A stretch of DNA of 64,000 bases. Origin: an uncultured Prochlorococcus sp. Lineage in GTDB: Bacteria; Cyanobacteriota; Cyanobacteriia; PCC-6307; Cyanobiaceae. Positions within the stretch are counted from its first letter, which is position 1; each line of letters opens with the position of its first letter. Made by a program: the position numbers and the translations under genes. This document shows, in pieces, positions 1 through 11,096 of this stretch. The stretch covers positions 62,001-126,000 of the forward strand of contig CACJPB010000001.1 in assembly GCA_902595175.1 (NCBI GenBank). Reading direction: 5' to 3'. Below the pieces are notes generated by a model, which saw only the letters and a program-made list of their open reading frames with translations, made no database searches and had not been told where the DNA came from.

Positions 1-1369
1 CAATATGAGCCCATTTAATCTCTTTATCAAAGAATTCCTCTAAAAATAAAGCAGCAGTTATTGAACCACCTGCTCTAGGACCTGTATTTTTCATATCAGC
101 TATATGAGACTTTAAACCTTCTTTATAAGATTTTTGTAAAGGCATTTCCCATAATTCTTCCCCAGACTGAGCTGATGCAGCTTTTAGGTCATTTGCTAGA
201 TCATCATTATTGCTCCAGAATCCAGCTACATCATTCCCTAATGCAACAACAATAGCTCCTGTTAAAGTGGCGAGATCAATTATTGAATCGGGTTTTAAAT
301 TTGATGCGTAAGTTAAAGCATCCGCTAATGTGAGTCTACCCTCTGCATCAGTGTTATTTATTTCAATTGTCTTACCATTAGATGCTTTCACCACATCTCC
401 TGGATGTACTGCAGATCCATTTATCATGTTTTCGCAAGATGCCACAATAAAATGAATTTCTAATCCTTTTGGTTTTATTGCCCCAAGTGCTTTTGCTGCT
501 CCTAAAACTGCAGCGCTTCCGCCCATATCATATTTCATCATTTCAATTTGAGAGGCTCCCACTTTTAGATTGTATCCTCCAGAATCAAAGGTTAAACCCT
601 TCCCAACAAGCGCAATCTTTTCTTTTATAGGCCCCTCTGACTTTAAAGTAAGATGTATAAATTTAGGATCTAGATCAGACCCTTTTGCTACAGCTAAATA
701 TGCACCCATCCCTAAATCTTCACAATCTTTTGCCTCTAAAATTTTTACTTCCAAACCATGATCTTTAGCTATTTGAGAAGCTTGTATAGACATTTCCTGA
801 GGCGTAAGACTATTTGGAGGGGCGGCTACAAGTCTTCTAGCTAGTTCTACACCTTCACATATTTGTGATGTCTCTTCAAAGCTAATATTCTCAAATTTTT
901 TCAGATTCAAAAACTCTATTTCTTTAAGAACTGTCTTTTCATCTTTTTTCTTATTGAATCTATTGTCCTTATAGGCAGATAATCTTACTGACTCTGCTAG
1001 TTGATTTATTTCTAGTTGTGAATTTATAAATTCCCAAGGTAGTAAGATGCTCATTTTTTCATTTTTATCAACAGTTTTCCTTACTAGGTTTCCTATAGAG
1101 TTTTCTATATCACTTTTATTTAGGTCTTTTGATTTGCCAAGACCAACTATGAATAAAGTTTCTAATTTTTGATCTAAAAATTCAAAGCTTAAAGTTTTTC
1201 CTTTTTCTCCTTTAAATTTTTTTTGAGTAACTTTTTTTAGTAATAATTTTGGATCAATAACAAATTTTATGTTTTCGAGTTGGCCTGCAATATCTTCCTC
1301 TAAAACTCCAAAAATTAATGAAGCACCTTGCCAGTTATCTAGATTTTTTTGGAATGAGGAAAATTGCAT
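1..1369 (-). CDS. pepA: leucyl aminopeptidase (partial, C-terminus runs off window start)
   Basis: Minus-strand reading frame from ATG at 1369 ([21 protein letters not shown]...) with the M17 signature NNTDAEGRL near 340-366; open at the left edge so missing from the ORF track. Confidence 0.92.
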   Translation of the reverse strand, partial: MQFSSFQKNLDNWQGASLIFGVLEEDIAGQLENIKFVIDPKLLLKKVTQKKFKGEKGKTLSFEFLDQKLETLFIVGLGKSKDLNKSDIENSIGNLVRKTVDKNEKMSILLPWEFINSQLEINQLAESVRLSAYKDNRFNKKKDEKTVLKEIEFLNLKKFENISFEETSQICEGVELARRLVAAPPNSLTPQEMSIQASQIAKDHGLEVKILEAKDCEDLGMGAYLAVAKGSDLDPKFIHLTLKSEGPIKEKIALVGKGLTFDSGGYNLKVGASQIEMMKYDMGGSAAVLGAAKALGAIKPKGLEIHFIVASCENMINGSAVHPGDVVKASNGKTIEINNTDAEGRLTLADALTYASNLKPDSIIDLATLTGAIVVALGNDVAGFWSNNDDLANDLKAASAQSGEELWEMPLQKSYKEGLKSHIADMKNTGPRAGGSITAALFLEEFFDKEIKWAHI

Positions 1370-1393
1370 TTGTAAAATGGATTTAATTAGCTT

Positions 1394-2005
1394 TTATTTG
1401 TTTGTGAAAGTAGTTGCCCACCTATCTCGAGTTTCTTTATTAAAAGGTGGTAACCATAAATATATCAGCTGCTGTTCTAATTTACGTCTTAATTTTACTT
1501 CTTTAGGTACATCTAAGAAGAAACGAATATCTTGGTGGCTTGAGAGTTTGTTATGAGCTAGGGCTTCTTTATAGTTCATGAGGTAATTTTTACAGTCATG
1601 TTCTCCCTTCCATCTTTTATTTGCTGAATTTGTTTCTCCAATATAAAGGATTATTTTAGAACTCTCCATCGAGTCAATTACAAAATACATTGCTGGCCCA
1701 TTGTGTATATATTGATTGGTTCTCCAAAAGTTCAATGATAATGGCTGCAAGGAAAACGGATCAATCTTTCTTTCATCGGAAATTGTATTTATAGGAAGAC
1801 TTGTTTGGTGCAAAGTTTTGTTGTGAGTATCTTTTGAAATTTTGAATTGGTGATTATATATTCTTTCCCTCCATTCAGTTAGGATTTTGCCTTTGATTTT
1901 AAGATTATTTGAGTGTTGAAAATTAATTGATGTATTCACATTTGAACCAAATAATTCAATTTGTCTATTTTGGTTTGAAATATTATTTACGTTAAATTTT
2001 TCCAA
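1394..2005 (-). CDS. GIY-YIG nuclease-like protein, conserved cyanobacterial type
   Basis: ORF 203 aa with AMYFVID...ILYIGETNSANKRWKGEHDCKNYLMNY resembling a GIY-YIG core. Confidence 0.65.
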   Translation of the reverse strand: MEKFNVNNISNQNRQIELFGSNVNTSINFQHSNNLKIKGKILTEWRERIYNHQFKISKDTHNKTLHQTSLPINTISDERKIDPFSLQPLSLNFWRTNQYIHNGPAMYFVIDSMESSKIILYIGETNSANKRWKGEHDCKNYLMNYKEALAHNKLSSHQDIRFFLDVPKEVKLRRKLEQQLIYLWLPPFNKETRDRWATTFTNK

Positions 2006-2155
2006 TATTTATGAAACATGTCTACTAAATCTAATTCTGAAAAAATATAAATCAAAGAATTATTTATAAACTAAAATTTATTAATCTTCTAATCAATTTA
2101 AAAGATTCTTGTTATCTTGTAATTGAGCCTTAATCTGCGAAGTAAAAAAATAGAA

Positions 2156-2479
2156 ATGGGATTCTTTGAGTCAGACATCGTTCAAGAAGAAGCTAAAAAG
2201 CTTTTTACAGATTATCAAGAACTTATGAAACTTGGCTCTGATTATGGAAAATTTGATAGAGAAGGGAAAAAAATGTTTATAAAAAAAATGGAATCTCTTA
2301 TGGATCGTTATAAGGTTTTCATGAAGAGATTTGAATTATCTGAAGATTTTCAAGCAAAAATGACAGTAGAACAATTAAAGACACAGTTAAGTCAATTTGG
2401 GATTACTCCTGATCAAATGTTTGATCAAATGAATAAAACCTTAATAAGAATGAAGGATGAACTTGATAAAACTTCTTAA
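2156..2479 (+). CDS. DUF1825 family protein
   Basis: ORF; likely start is internal MGFFESDIVQEEAKKLFTDYQELMKLG at 2156 rather than 2123. Confidence 0.8.
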   Translation: MGFFESDIVQEEAKKLFTDYQELMKLGSDYGKFDREGKKMFIKKMESLMDRYKVFMKRFELSEDFQAKMTVEQLKTQLSQFGITPDQMFDQMNKTLIRMKDELDKTS

Positions 2480-2498
2480 AGTTAACGGTTAAAGCTTC

Positions 2499-3737
2499 AT
2501 GACAGATAATTTAAAATTGCCATCATGGCTTTCAAGAGGAATAGAAGAATATTTTCCAAATAAGGGTACAGATCAGACCTTTTCGGAGATAATTGATCAT
2601 GCGAAAAAAAATAATAAAAAATTAAGAGTTAAACTCGGCATCGATCCAACTGGAACCGATATTCATCTTGGGCACAGCATATTGTTTAAAAAACTTAGGG
2701 CATTCCAAGATAATGGACATATTGCAGTTTTAATTATTGGGGATTTTACTGCTCAAATTGGAGATCCAACGGGGAAAAACAAAACAAGAGTTCAGTTATC
2801 GGAAAAACAAGTTAAGGATAATGCAAAAACATACTTAACTCAACTAGGGATGGGAAAACCAGCCAATGAATCTATTTTAGATTTTGATTCAAAAGATAGA
2901 ATAGAAATTAGATATAACAGCGAATGGTTAAAAGGATTAAATCTTAATTCGATAATTGAATTGATGGGGAGTTCAACAGTTAGTCAAATGTTAGCTAAGG
3001 AGGAGTTTAATAAAAGGTACACTTCGCAAGTCCCAATTGCTTTGCATGAATTCTTATATCCACTACTACAAGGTTACGATTCGGTAGTTGTTCAATCAGA
3101 TATTGAGCTTGGAGGCACAGATCAGAAATTTAATATTGCGATAGGAAGAGACCTTCAAAGGCATTTTAAACAAGACCCTCAATTTGGTATTCTGCTGCCA
3201 ATTTTGACAGGTTTAGATGGAATTAAAAAGATGAGTAAATCTGAATTTAATACCGTCGGTTTAACTGAAGATCCTCTTTCAATGTATTCAAAATTAGAAA
3301 AAGTACCCGATAATGTAATACCCACCTATTTTGAATTACTTACTGAATTAGATTTAAGTTTTCTGGAAAACTCAAATCCTCGTGAATTACAGAGAAGAAT
3401 GGCCTTAGAAGTTACTACTTTATTCCATGGAGCCGAAGAAGCATTAAAGGCGCAATCAAACTGCGAAAAATTATTCCTTGGACACAAAGAAAAAGTTGGA
3501 GAAATTCCAGAGATTTCTTTAAAAGAAGTAGTTTTTCCAGTAAAGTTTTTTTACCTGTTAAGTGCTCTAAAACTTTTCAAATCTAGCAGCGAATCAAAAA
3601 GATCTATTAAAGGTGGGGGTGTAAAAATTGATAGTCAAAAAGTAATAAATCCTGATTTAGTTTTTAATTCAAAAAATGATTTGGAAGGAAAAATTTTGCA
3701 AATTGGAAAAAAAATAATTAAGAGGTTTGAAAACTGA
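2499..3737 (+). CDS. tyrS: tyrosyl-tRNA synthetase
   Basis: [15 protein letters not shown] (HIGH-like) and KMSKS motifs, C-terminal S4-like segment. Confidence 0.96.
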   Translation: MTDNLKLPSWLSRGIEEYFPNKGTDQTFSEIIDHAKKNNKKLRVKLGIDPTGTDIHLGHSILFKKLRAFQDNGHIAVLIIGDFTAQIGDPTGKNKTRVQLSEKQVKDNAKTYLTQLGMGKPANESILDFDSKDRIEIRYNSEWLKGLNLNSIIELMGSSTVSQMLAKEEFNKRYTSQVPIALHEFLYPLLQGYDSVVVQSDIELGGTDQKFNIAIGRDLQRHFKQDPQFGILLPILTGLDGIKKMSKSEFNTVGLTEDPLSMYSKLEKVPDNVIPTYFELLTELDLSFLENSNPRELQRRMALEVTTLFHGAEEALKAQSNCEKLFLGHKEKVGEIPEISLKEVVFPVKFFYLLSALKLFKSSSESKRSIKGGGVKIDSQKVINPDLVFNSKNDLEGKILQIGKKIIKRFEN

Positions 3738-3743
3738 AAATTG

Positions 3744-4472
3744 ATGAATAACAGATTTAATTCGGAGGATAAAATAATATTGGCAATTGATGGATTAGAT
3801 GTAAGTCAAGCAAAATTACTTTTGGAAAAATGTCCAAATATTAAGTGGGTGAAAGTTGGTTTAGAACTTTTTGTTAGGGAAGGTCCGAGGGTTATTGAAA
3901 TATTAAAAGGTTTAAATAAAAAAATTTTTTTAGACTTAAAATTTCATGATATTCCAAATACCATGAGCGCAGCATGTTTCCAAGTTTCAAAATTAGGGGT
4001 TGATATAATTTCTGTTCATGCTTCAGCAGGTTTAAAAGCTCTTAAGGATTCGAAAAAAGCATCTTTAGAAGGAGCCACCTCAGTCAGTGTAAAACCTCCA
4101 TTAGTTATAGGAATAACTGTTTTAACAAGCTTTTCTCTTAAAGATTTTCAAACTGATCTTGATAGAAATAATTCAATTGAAGAAAATGTATTGAGACTTG
4201 CAAAGTTATCTTTTGATGCCGGATTAGATGGATGTGTTTGTTCCCCTTGGGAGGTAAAAATGTTGAGATCTATTTATAATAATAATTTTGAACTTATTAC
4301 ACCAGGTATCAGATTAAATGTTGACAATAAAGATGATCAAAATAGAATTATGACTCCATATGAAGCTATAGATAATGGCGCTTCTAAGTTAGTCATTGGC
4401 AGATCAATTTCAAAAGCTATAGATCCCAATAAAGCTCTAATAAAAATATTTAAATCTATTGATTCTGATTAA
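3744..4472 (+). CDS. pyrF: orotidine 5'-phosphate decarboxylase
   Basis: [12 protein letters not shown] signature; ATG at 3744 preferred over TTG 3741. Confidence 0.95.
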   Translation: MNNRFNSEDKIILAIDGLDVSQAKLLLEKCPNIKWVKVGLELFVREGPRVIEILKGLNKKIFLDLKFHDIPNTMSAACFQVSKLGVDIISVHASAGLKALKDSKKASLEGATSVSVKPPLVIGITVLTSFSLKDFQTDLDRNNSIEENVLRLAKLSFDAGLDGCVCSPWEVKMLRSIYNNNFELITPGIRLNVDNKDDQNRIMTPYEAIDNGASKLVIGRSISKAIDPNKALIKIFKSIDSD

Positions 4473-5049
4473 TTTTGGATTCTTCTCCCTTAAGCAATCT
4501 CGTTATGTTTGTTCTATGTTTCCAGATTACTAATAATGCCACAATTAAACTAATAAAAAAATAAGAGTGTATAAATTTCCCTAAGTAAAAAAACATAAAA
4601 ATAGGAAGTAAGATTGCAGCTGAAATACTGGATAAAGAAACAAATTTAGTTTTTGTTAGGACTATTAAAAAAATACCAAGAGATGCGAGTCCAACTTTCC
4701 AAGAAAGAGCTAAAAACATACCTAATCCAGTCGCAACAGCTTTCCCTCCTTTACCTCTAAGCCAAATTGGCCAAATATGTCCTGAGATAGCTGATATCCC
4801 TGCTATAACTTCTATTAATCCTTGATCTGTATAATATTGAGCAATTTTTACTGAAATAAGGCCTTTCCCAACGTCAATGATAAATACAAAAAGTGCTGGC
4901 CATTTCCCAACATTTCTTAAGACATTTGTGGCACCTGTAGATCCAGAACCTATAGTTCTTAGATCTATATTTTTGAGATATTTTCCAATTAAAAAACCTG
5001 TCGGAAGTGATCCTAAAAGATAACTTACAAAAATTATTAAGATATTCAT
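4456..5049 (-). CDS. plsY: glycerol-3-phosphate acyltransferase PlsY
   Basis: [37 protein letters not shown] motifs; multi-TM. Confidence 0.94.
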   Translation of the reverse strand: MNILIIFVSYLLGSLPTGFLIGKYLKNIDLRTIGSGSTGATNVLRNVGKWPALFVFIIDVGKGLISVKIAQYYTDQGLIEVIAGISAISGHIWPIWLRGKGGKAVATGLGMFLALSWKVGLASLGIFLIVLTKTKFVSLSSISAAILLPIFMFFYLGKFIHSYFFISLIVALLVIWKHRTNITRLLKGEESKINQNQ

Positions 5050-5054
5050 GAAGC

Positions 5055-6065
5055 TTAGTTTAGTTCAAGATCATCGTAAATTTCATTATCTGAACCAGCA
5101 AATGCAACCCACAATGGGAATTGAAGTATAGGAATTTCTACAGAGGTTTCTGCTGCATCAATGATAATAAATGGCAATTCTTCATTCGCTTCTAATCTAT
5201 CAGCTCTCTCGATGACACCTTCGGGCCTTTCAAAAAGAACAATCCCACTATTAGGTCCAAAGTCATCCCTTGTGAGACCAAGTGAATCTTGAAGAATTCT
5301 TCTCCATTCACCTAGTCGTTCAGGCTGCGAAGCTAAAATAAGAGTCTGAAACTGATCTCCATATAGTTCGCCAAGAATAGATATTAACCCAGCTGATAAC
5401 AAGGCATTTTTTTGTCGAGAACCTCTACTTTCAAGAGAACCTCTGCCGCCCATGCTAAAGAACCAATCATCCATAATTTCTATATCTGATGAATCAAGAC
5501 TCCGTCTTAATTTCCAAGGTTCTGCATAAAAATCAGGTTGTTCTGTAAAACTTGAAAAGCAACTTTTTATAATCTCTTCATCTGGCTTAAATGTTTCAGA
5601 AAGAGCGGGAACATTAACTACATTATTTGTGCTATTCTTCTGTTTTTTCTCATCAAGGGGAGAAGGCTTTACGATTATTGGTTGTGAAACTAATTCAAGT
5701 TTCTCTACATTTTGTGAAAGATTTTGCAAAGCTCCAGTTAAGTACTCTTGAAAGCCTTTAACTCTTTTAGCAATATTGTCTGACTGTCCTTTAAAATTCG
5801 TCTCAATATCTTTTTCTATTAAATTTTTTTTTGTTTCTAACTCTTTTATTTCTTTAACTAAAGAGTCTTTTTTTGTAAAGAGATCTCTAAAAATTTCATT
5901 AGAAATTTCATCAAAAGATTTAGTTGATTTATCATTTTTTGGTGTAATTTTTTTATTTTGCGTTGTATTTTTCTTACTAATTTGTTTGGTTTTATCATCT
6001 GAAATTGACTTATTTGGTAATAATTCCTTTTCAGGATTATTGTCGGAAATTTCTGTATTGGTCAT
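5055..6065 (-). CDS. DUF3086 domain-containing protein
   Basis: 336 aa; charged coiled-coil N-terminus and conserved C-terminal [48 protein letters not shown]. Confidence 0.75.
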   Translation of the reverse strand: MTNTEISDNNPEKELLPNKSISDDKTKQISKKNTTQNKKITPKNDKSTKSFDEISNEIFRDLFTKKDSLVKEIKELETKKNLIEKDIETNFKGQSDNIAKRVKGFQEYLTGALQNLSQNVEKLELVSQPIIVKPSPLDEKKQKNSTNNVVNVPALSETFKPDEEIIKSCFSSFTEQPDFYAEPWKLRRSLDSSDIEIMDDWFFSMGGRGSLESRGSRQKNALLSAGLISILGELYGDQFQTLILASQPERLGEWRRILQDSLGLTRDDFGPNSGIVLFERPEGVIERADRLEANEELPFIIIDAAETSVEIPILQFPLWVAFAGSDNEIYDDLELN

Positions 6066-6100
6066 TTAAATAATTTTGATGATTAGGCAAAGTCTGAATT

Positions 6101-6517
6101 TTAAGAATTTTTAATTTCTAGGGAATCAACTTTTTTTAAGAGCTCATCTTTTAATTGCTTTGGATTAAATAAAATTGGTAACAAATGAGGGCTGGACTTT
6201 TCTCTAAAATAAAAAATACCTGGGATTATAGGAAAAAAGAATTTCCACGATATCCAGTTCTTGAATGGAAAAGTTCTAATCTCTTTCCCTAATTGTAAAA
6301 CGATAAAATCATCATTTGTTATTTTTATTCTTAAGGTGAATGACTGAAGTAATAAAAAAAAGCTAAAAGAAGCAAAAACTATTGTTGGCAAAGAACCAAT
6401 ATTCAAAAACAAAAGCATAAAACTTAAAACTATTAAAATGATTGGCAACCGAAATGAAGGAGATATTATTACTGGTTCCTCTTTTTTTGATTTAATATTA
6501 AACATGATATCACCCAA
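6101..6517 (-). CDS. DUF3119 family protein (two-TM)
   Basis: 138 aa, hydrophobic hairpin then PFKNWISWKFFFPIIPGIFYFRE; overlaps upstream permease gene. Confidence 0.7.
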   Translation of the reverse strand: MGDIMFNIKSKKEEPVIISPSFRLPIILIVLSFMLLFLNIGSLPTIVFASFSFFLLLQSFTLRIKITNDDFIVLQLGKEIRTFPFKNWISWKFFFPIIPGIFYFREKSSPHLLPILFNPKQLKDELLKKVDSLEIKNS

Positions 6518-7265
6518 ATAAAATTTGCGTTAGTAATACATCCATTAAAGATACAGTAACGAGTGTCATTACAACTGCACCTGTTGTACTTGTTCCAACT
6601 TCTTTTGGACCTCCTTTAGTTGTGAGTCCATATCCACAGGCAATGATTGAAATAAGTAACCCGAACACTACAGATTTTATTAACATTGAACTTAAGTCTG
6701 TACTGGTTAAACTCACATTACCTGATCTTACAGATGTCCAAAAAACTATTGGAGGAACTTTATAAAAAATTGTGCTCCAAATTTGTCCACTCCATAAAGC
6801 TACAGATAAAAACAAAAGACACTGTATTGGAGACATTATTACCATCGATAGTAACCTTGGTACTACCAAATATTGGACCGGTTCGGTCCTTAACATTGTT
6901 ATTGCCTCAATTTGTTCTGTGACTTTCATAGTGCCCAGTTGAGCAGCATAGGCAGTGGCAACCTTTCCAGTCATTAAAGTAGCAGTTAGAAGAGGAGCCA
7001 TTTCTCTCGCCATGCCTACTGCTAATAAACCTCCAATTTCACTTGAAACCCCCATACTTGTAAGTTGAGATGCAACTTGAATATTAAATACTGTACCTGC
7101 TGCAATTCCTGTAATTAATACAATTAATAAACTGCCAGGACCTGACTCCATAAGTTGGTCAAAGAGATCATTTTTGGAAATTTTACCCTTAAGGATAAAA
7201 TTAATTGCTTGCCCACCAATGATTAAGCTGCTTAGAAGTCTTTTGAAAAAATTTAGGTAATACAT
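6510..7265 (-). CDS. MlaE-family lipid ABC transporter permease (Ycf63-like)
   Basis: 251 aa, GIAAGTVFNIQVASQL...AREMAPLLTATLMTGKVATAYAAQLGTMKVTEQIEAI, typical MlaE/YrbE motif. Confidence 0.9.
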   Translation of the reverse strand: MYYLNFFKRLLSSLIIGGQAINFILKGKISKNDLFDQLMESGPGSLLIVLITGIAAGTVFNIQVASQLTSMGVSSEIGGLLAVGMAREMAPLLTATLMTGKVATAYAAQLGTMKVTEQIEAITMLRTEPVQYLVVPRLLSMVIMSPIQCLLFLSVALWSGQIWSTIFYKVPPIVFWTSVRSGNVSLTSTDLSSMLIKSVVFGLLISIIACGYGLTTKGGPKEVGTSTTGAVVMTLVTVSLMDVLLTQILFG

Positions 7266-7274
7266 ATCTTTATA

Positions 7275-8672
7275 TTAGTTTGGAATTAATTTTCGATCCC
7301 ATTTTCGCATGATTAAAAGACCAATTATTACTAATATTGAGGGTATAAAACCAATACACAATCTAATAGTTAATTGTGCTGAGTAGCATTGTTCAATAAT
7401 ATTTTGACGATCATTATCAATAAAGCATGATTGATAACCTGATAAATACAATAAAAATCCTAATAATTGAACACTAAACGCGATACCAATCTTCTGAATA
7501 AGTACCATCCAAGCAGTATATAGTCCTGCCGGTTTCTCTGGGTCTTCGTCTATTGCATCAGGAAGTAGTGACCAAGGGATAAGAAAAGCGGTTGAAGCTC
7601 CAATGCCAATAAGACAGATTATGAAAATTAAAAGAATGAACAGAAATATGTTGCCGGCATTTAGGAATAAACTATCTCCAACTCCTGAAATTTTTGATAA
7701 TGAAGGTAAAAATAATGCTGCCGTACATGAAATAATCCACATAATCCCTCCATAGTTTAAAGCTGAAATCCTGTTTAATTTATTTGATACTCTGGTCCAT
7801 ATTTGTAAACCTACTAAAGCACTAATTTGGAAAGGAATCGGGATCCACTTGGCGATATATGTTGGTACATTCAGTACATCTTCTACATATATTAATGCTA
7901 CTGTTTGCATCAATTGTAAGGCGCACCAAAGAAGAATATAAAGCGTGATAACTTTTAGAAATTTTTTATTTTTGAAGATTCTTTTGAATTGAAGTGTTAT
8001 GGCTTCAACTTTTCCTGAAGGTCTTCTTGCTTTTTTGGCGAATGGAGCCAATCCCCAACAAGAAATTAATGTTGCAGCAACTGCAATAAATCCGCTTATT
8101 TTACCCATTAAAAAATATTCATTATTTGCTGATCCTTCAGAACTCAATACAACTCCAGCAATTATTAAACCAGTTAGTCCTGCAATTATTGAGCCAGTAA
8201 ATCTAGATGCGTTTAGTCTTGTTCTTATTGCTGTTTTTTCTGAAATCTCAGTAGATAGGGCTGCAAAAGGAAGATTAATACTTGTATAAGCAGTCATTAC
8301 AATTATAGAAATAATGGCATAGTAAATAGTCTTGGTTAGCACTGAGCCAGTGGGCGTCCACCATATCGCAGCTAAAGAGAAACCAAGAGGAACAGATGCG
8401 AATACCATCCAAGGGATTCTAGGCCCCCATCTTGATTTAGTACGATCACTTAACCATCCAATTAACGGATCATTTACTGCATCCCATATCTTTATTAACA
8501 TTAATAATGAACCTGCAATTATTACTGGTAAACCAGCAGAAATAAAGAATTTGAACAGAAAAAAACCAAATTGCGTCGCGACTAAACCTGTGCCTGCATC
8601 TCCTAGCCCATAAGAGAACATTAATCTTGTTGTTGATCTAGTAATATTTTTTTTCGAGTGTGAATTTTCCAA
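7275..8672 (-). CDS. MFS transporter, GPH (melibiose/sodium symporter-like) family
   Basis: 465 aa, ~12 TM, DAVNDPLIGWLSDRTKSRWGPRIPWM signature. Confidence 0.88.
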   Translation of the reverse strand: MENSHSKKNITRSTTRLMFSYGLGDAGTGLVATQFGFFLFKFFISAGLPVIIAGSLLMLIKIWDAVNDPLIGWLSDRTKSRWGPRIPWMVFASVPLGFSLAAIWWTPTGSVLTKTIYYAIISIIVMTAYTSINLPFAALSTEISEKTAIRTRLNASRFTGSIIAGLTGLIIAGVVLSSEGSANNEYFLMGKISGFIAVAATLISCWGLAPFAKKARRPSGKVEAITLQFKRIFKNKKFLKVITLYILLWCALQLMQTVALIYVEDVLNVPTYIAKWIPIPFQISALVGLQIWTRVSNKLNRISALNYGGIMWIISCTAALFLPSLSKISGVGDSLFLNAGNIFLFILLIFIICLIGIGASTAFLIPWSLLPDAIDEDPEKPAGLYTAWMVLIQKIGIAFSVQLLGFLLYLSGYQSCFIDNDRQNIIEQCYSAQLTIRLCIGFIPSILVIIGLLIMRKWDRKLIPN

Positions 8673-8733
8673 TCTTTTTGCTTTGTTGATTGTTTGATAA
8701 TGTATTATTGCAATGGTAATTCTATTACTTAAT

Positions 8734-8804
8734 GCGGGCGTGGTTTAGTGGTAAAACCTCAGCCTTCCAAGCTGAAGATGCGGGTTCGATTCCCGCCGCC
8801 CGCT
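8734..8804 (+). tRNA. tRNA-Gly (UCC)
   Basis: Cloverleaf GCGGGCG...TTCCAAG anticodon loop...GGTTCGATTCC...CGCCCGC+T; anticodon TCC. Confidence 0.96.
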
Positions 8805-10838
8805 TTAGAATAAATTATTTTTTGCTCCAAATACTCCTTCTGAAATGATTAATAAAGAGCTTCTACTCTTTATTGAAACAAATTTTTCATTGATAGTTAA
8901 GGGCTCAAAAATCTCAGACGTGCTAGTGTCAATAACTTTTAACCAATTATATTGACATTTCGGCAAGGGGAAATCGATACTTTTTGAATATGCATTTAAA
9001 CCTATCCAGACCAGAGGATTTGTTATGCCTTTGTTAATGCTAAAAGCAACTGTGTGAGACCAACTACTCCAATCGGGATTATCTAACTTTGTTCCATGCC
9101 AATGATATGTTGGAAAATTTTCATTAGTTTTATTCTTAAGTAAGAATGATGGATTAAAAATATTTATTAGTTTTTTTCTGATTTTTATAACGTATTTAAA
9201 ATATTCTAATAATTCCAAATCTTGTTGACTATGTTCCCAATTCATCCAGCCCAATAAATTATTTTGGCACCAAGAATTATTGTTACCGCCTTGTGATCTT
9301 CCTATCTCATCACCCATAAGTATCATTGGAACACCTTTAGAGATAAGTAAACTAAGAATAAGATTTTTTTGTTGTCTTTTTCGTAAATCATTAATTAATA
9401 AGTTCGTAGTTGGTCCCTCTGTACCATGATTCCAAGAATTGTTATGGTTATCACCATCTCTGTTTTGCTCTCTGTTGGCAAAATTATGTTTTCTATTGAA
9501 AGTTACTAAATCTTTAAGAGTGAATCCATCATGCGATGTAATAAAGTTTATTGATTTTGGAAAAATAGTATCTTCTTTATAAATCGATGGAGAACCTTTG
9601 ATTTTATCGCTCATATTCCAAGCTGTATCTTTATCCCCCTTCCAAAATCTTCGCAAATCATCTCTAAAATGACCATTCCAAGTGAAAGTATTTTTAGATG
9701 GGAAATCCCCTAATTTATATAGACCACCACAATCCCATGGCTCACTTATAAACTTTATATCAACAAGTTCTGGTTCACATTCTATATCTTCAAAAATTGG
9801 AGGATCATCGAGTGGCGAGAGATTTTCTCCTCTTGATAAGGCAATACCCAAATCAAATCTAAAACCATCTACTCCAAATTCACTCGCCCAACACTTTAAT
9901 GATTCAATTATTAGTTTTCTAACTAATCCTCTATTTGCTGCAATAGTATTCCCACAACCAGATACGTCCTGATAATTTTTATCTTTCCCAATAAAGTAAT
10001 AAAGGTTTTCATCTATACCTTTCCAACATATCGCAGGTCCTTTGTAATCTCCTTCAGAGGTGTGATTGTATACGACATCTAAAATAACTTCAATTTCTGC
10101 CTTATGACACTCCTCTACTAATTTTCTGAATTCCTCTCTATTCTTTTTAGCTGATTCATTCGAAAGGTATTCAAAATGGGGAGTAAACCAATTAATTGGA
10201 CTATAACCCCAAAAATTCTCTAAACCATTTGGTGCATCAGTTGGATCAAAACAAAAAATTGGAAGTAATTCGATTGAGGTGATTCCCAGTTCTTTGAGAT
10301 ATGGAATTTTTTTTAAAAATTTCTTGAAACAACTTTCAGTTTTATCAGTTGATTCAGTGAAGGATTTGATATGGATTTCATAAATAATTGTTTCTTCCCA
10401 AGAATGTTTCGGTCTTGGAAAATCCTTAAAATTAAATAACTTTCTATCGCAAACAACGCTTTTAAGACAAGAATTAGTATTTTCTTGCGTTTTTAATGCA
10501 TTTTCTCTTTTATAACTACCCCACCCAGTTATACCCCTTGAACATGGATCGAGTAGTACTTTTTTTTCATAGTTATTATTGATCGAATTATTTTTTTGTT
10601 TTACTCTAAAAGCATAAATACAACCTTCATTTAGATTTTTTACCTCCGCATGCCAGTAGGGACCTGTATTATGATTCTGATCTAGTTTCAATATACTTTT
10701 TGGGGAAATAGAGCCCTCTTTTTCAAACAATAAGATTTCTACATATTCTGCATTTGTGGCTACTAGGGAAAAATTAACACCTTCTGAAGTTAGAGAACTT
10801 CCTAAGGGAAATGGTTTACCTTTATTGATATAAGTCAC
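8805..10838 (-). CDS. glgX: glycogen debranching enzyme / isoamylase
   Basis: GH13 motifs DVVYNHT, GFRFDLG, FITSHDGFTL; N-terminal CBM48-like GKPFPLGSSLTSEGVNFSLVATNAEYVEILLF. Confidence 0.92.
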   Translation of the reverse strand: MTYINKGKPFPLGSSLTSEGVNFSLVATNAEYVEILLFEKEGSISPKSILKLDQNHNTGPYWHAEVKNLNEGCIYAFRVKQKNNSINNNYEKKVLLDPCSRGITGWGSYKRENALKTQENTNSCLKSVVCDRKLFNFKDFPRPKHSWEETIIYEIHIKSFTESTDKTESCFKKFLKKIPYLKELGITSIELLPIFCFDPTDAPNGLENFWGYSPINWFTPHFEYLSNESAKKNREEFRKLVEECHKAEIEVILDVVYNHTSEGDYKGPAICWKGIDENLYYFIGKDKNYQDVSGCGNTIAANRGLVRKLIIESLKCWASEFGVDGFRFDLGIALSRGENLSPLDDPPIFEDIECEPELVDIKFISEPWDCGGLYKLGDFPSKNTFTWNGHFRDDLRRFWKGDKDTAWNMSDKIKGSPSIYKEDTIFPKSINFITSHDGFTLKDLVTFNRKHNFANREQNRDGDNHNNSWNHGTEGPTTNLLINDLRKRQQKNLILSLLISKGVPMILMGDEIGRSQGGNNNSWCQNNLLGWMNWEHSQQDLELLEYFKYVIKIRKKLINIFNPSFLLKNKTNENFPTYHWHGTKLDNPDWSSWSHTVAFSINKGITNPLVWIGLNAYSKSIDFPLPKCQYNWLKVIDTSTSEIFEPLTINEKFVSIKSRSSLLIISEGVFGAKNNLF

Positions 10839-11096
10839 TTTCTCTTTATCATTGATTAATTAAATATTGAGATAATTTATTCAAATTGCTGATATTAGAA
10901 TAATAGATACAAAATTAAGAAAAAAACTAAAATTTAAGGTTTCACTAATCAACTTTATTTGATTTTGAGATTATTAATTTCCAAATTAATTACAATTTGT
11001 CTATCCATCTTCTTAATGCATAAATAGATTTATAGAGAAAGCTTAATTGTGAGAAAACCAGATTTTTCTTGATTTCAAAATACAAATTATGTTTTT

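Noticed and set aside
570-761. ORF 63 aa on + strand
   Set aside because: Antisense to pepA, which reads continuously on the minus strand through this region.
5776-6069. ORF 97 aa on + strand with hydrophobic stretch
   Set aside because: Antisense of the Lys/Glu/Asn-rich low-complexity N-terminus of the DUF3086 gene; hydrophobicity is a codon-complement artefact.
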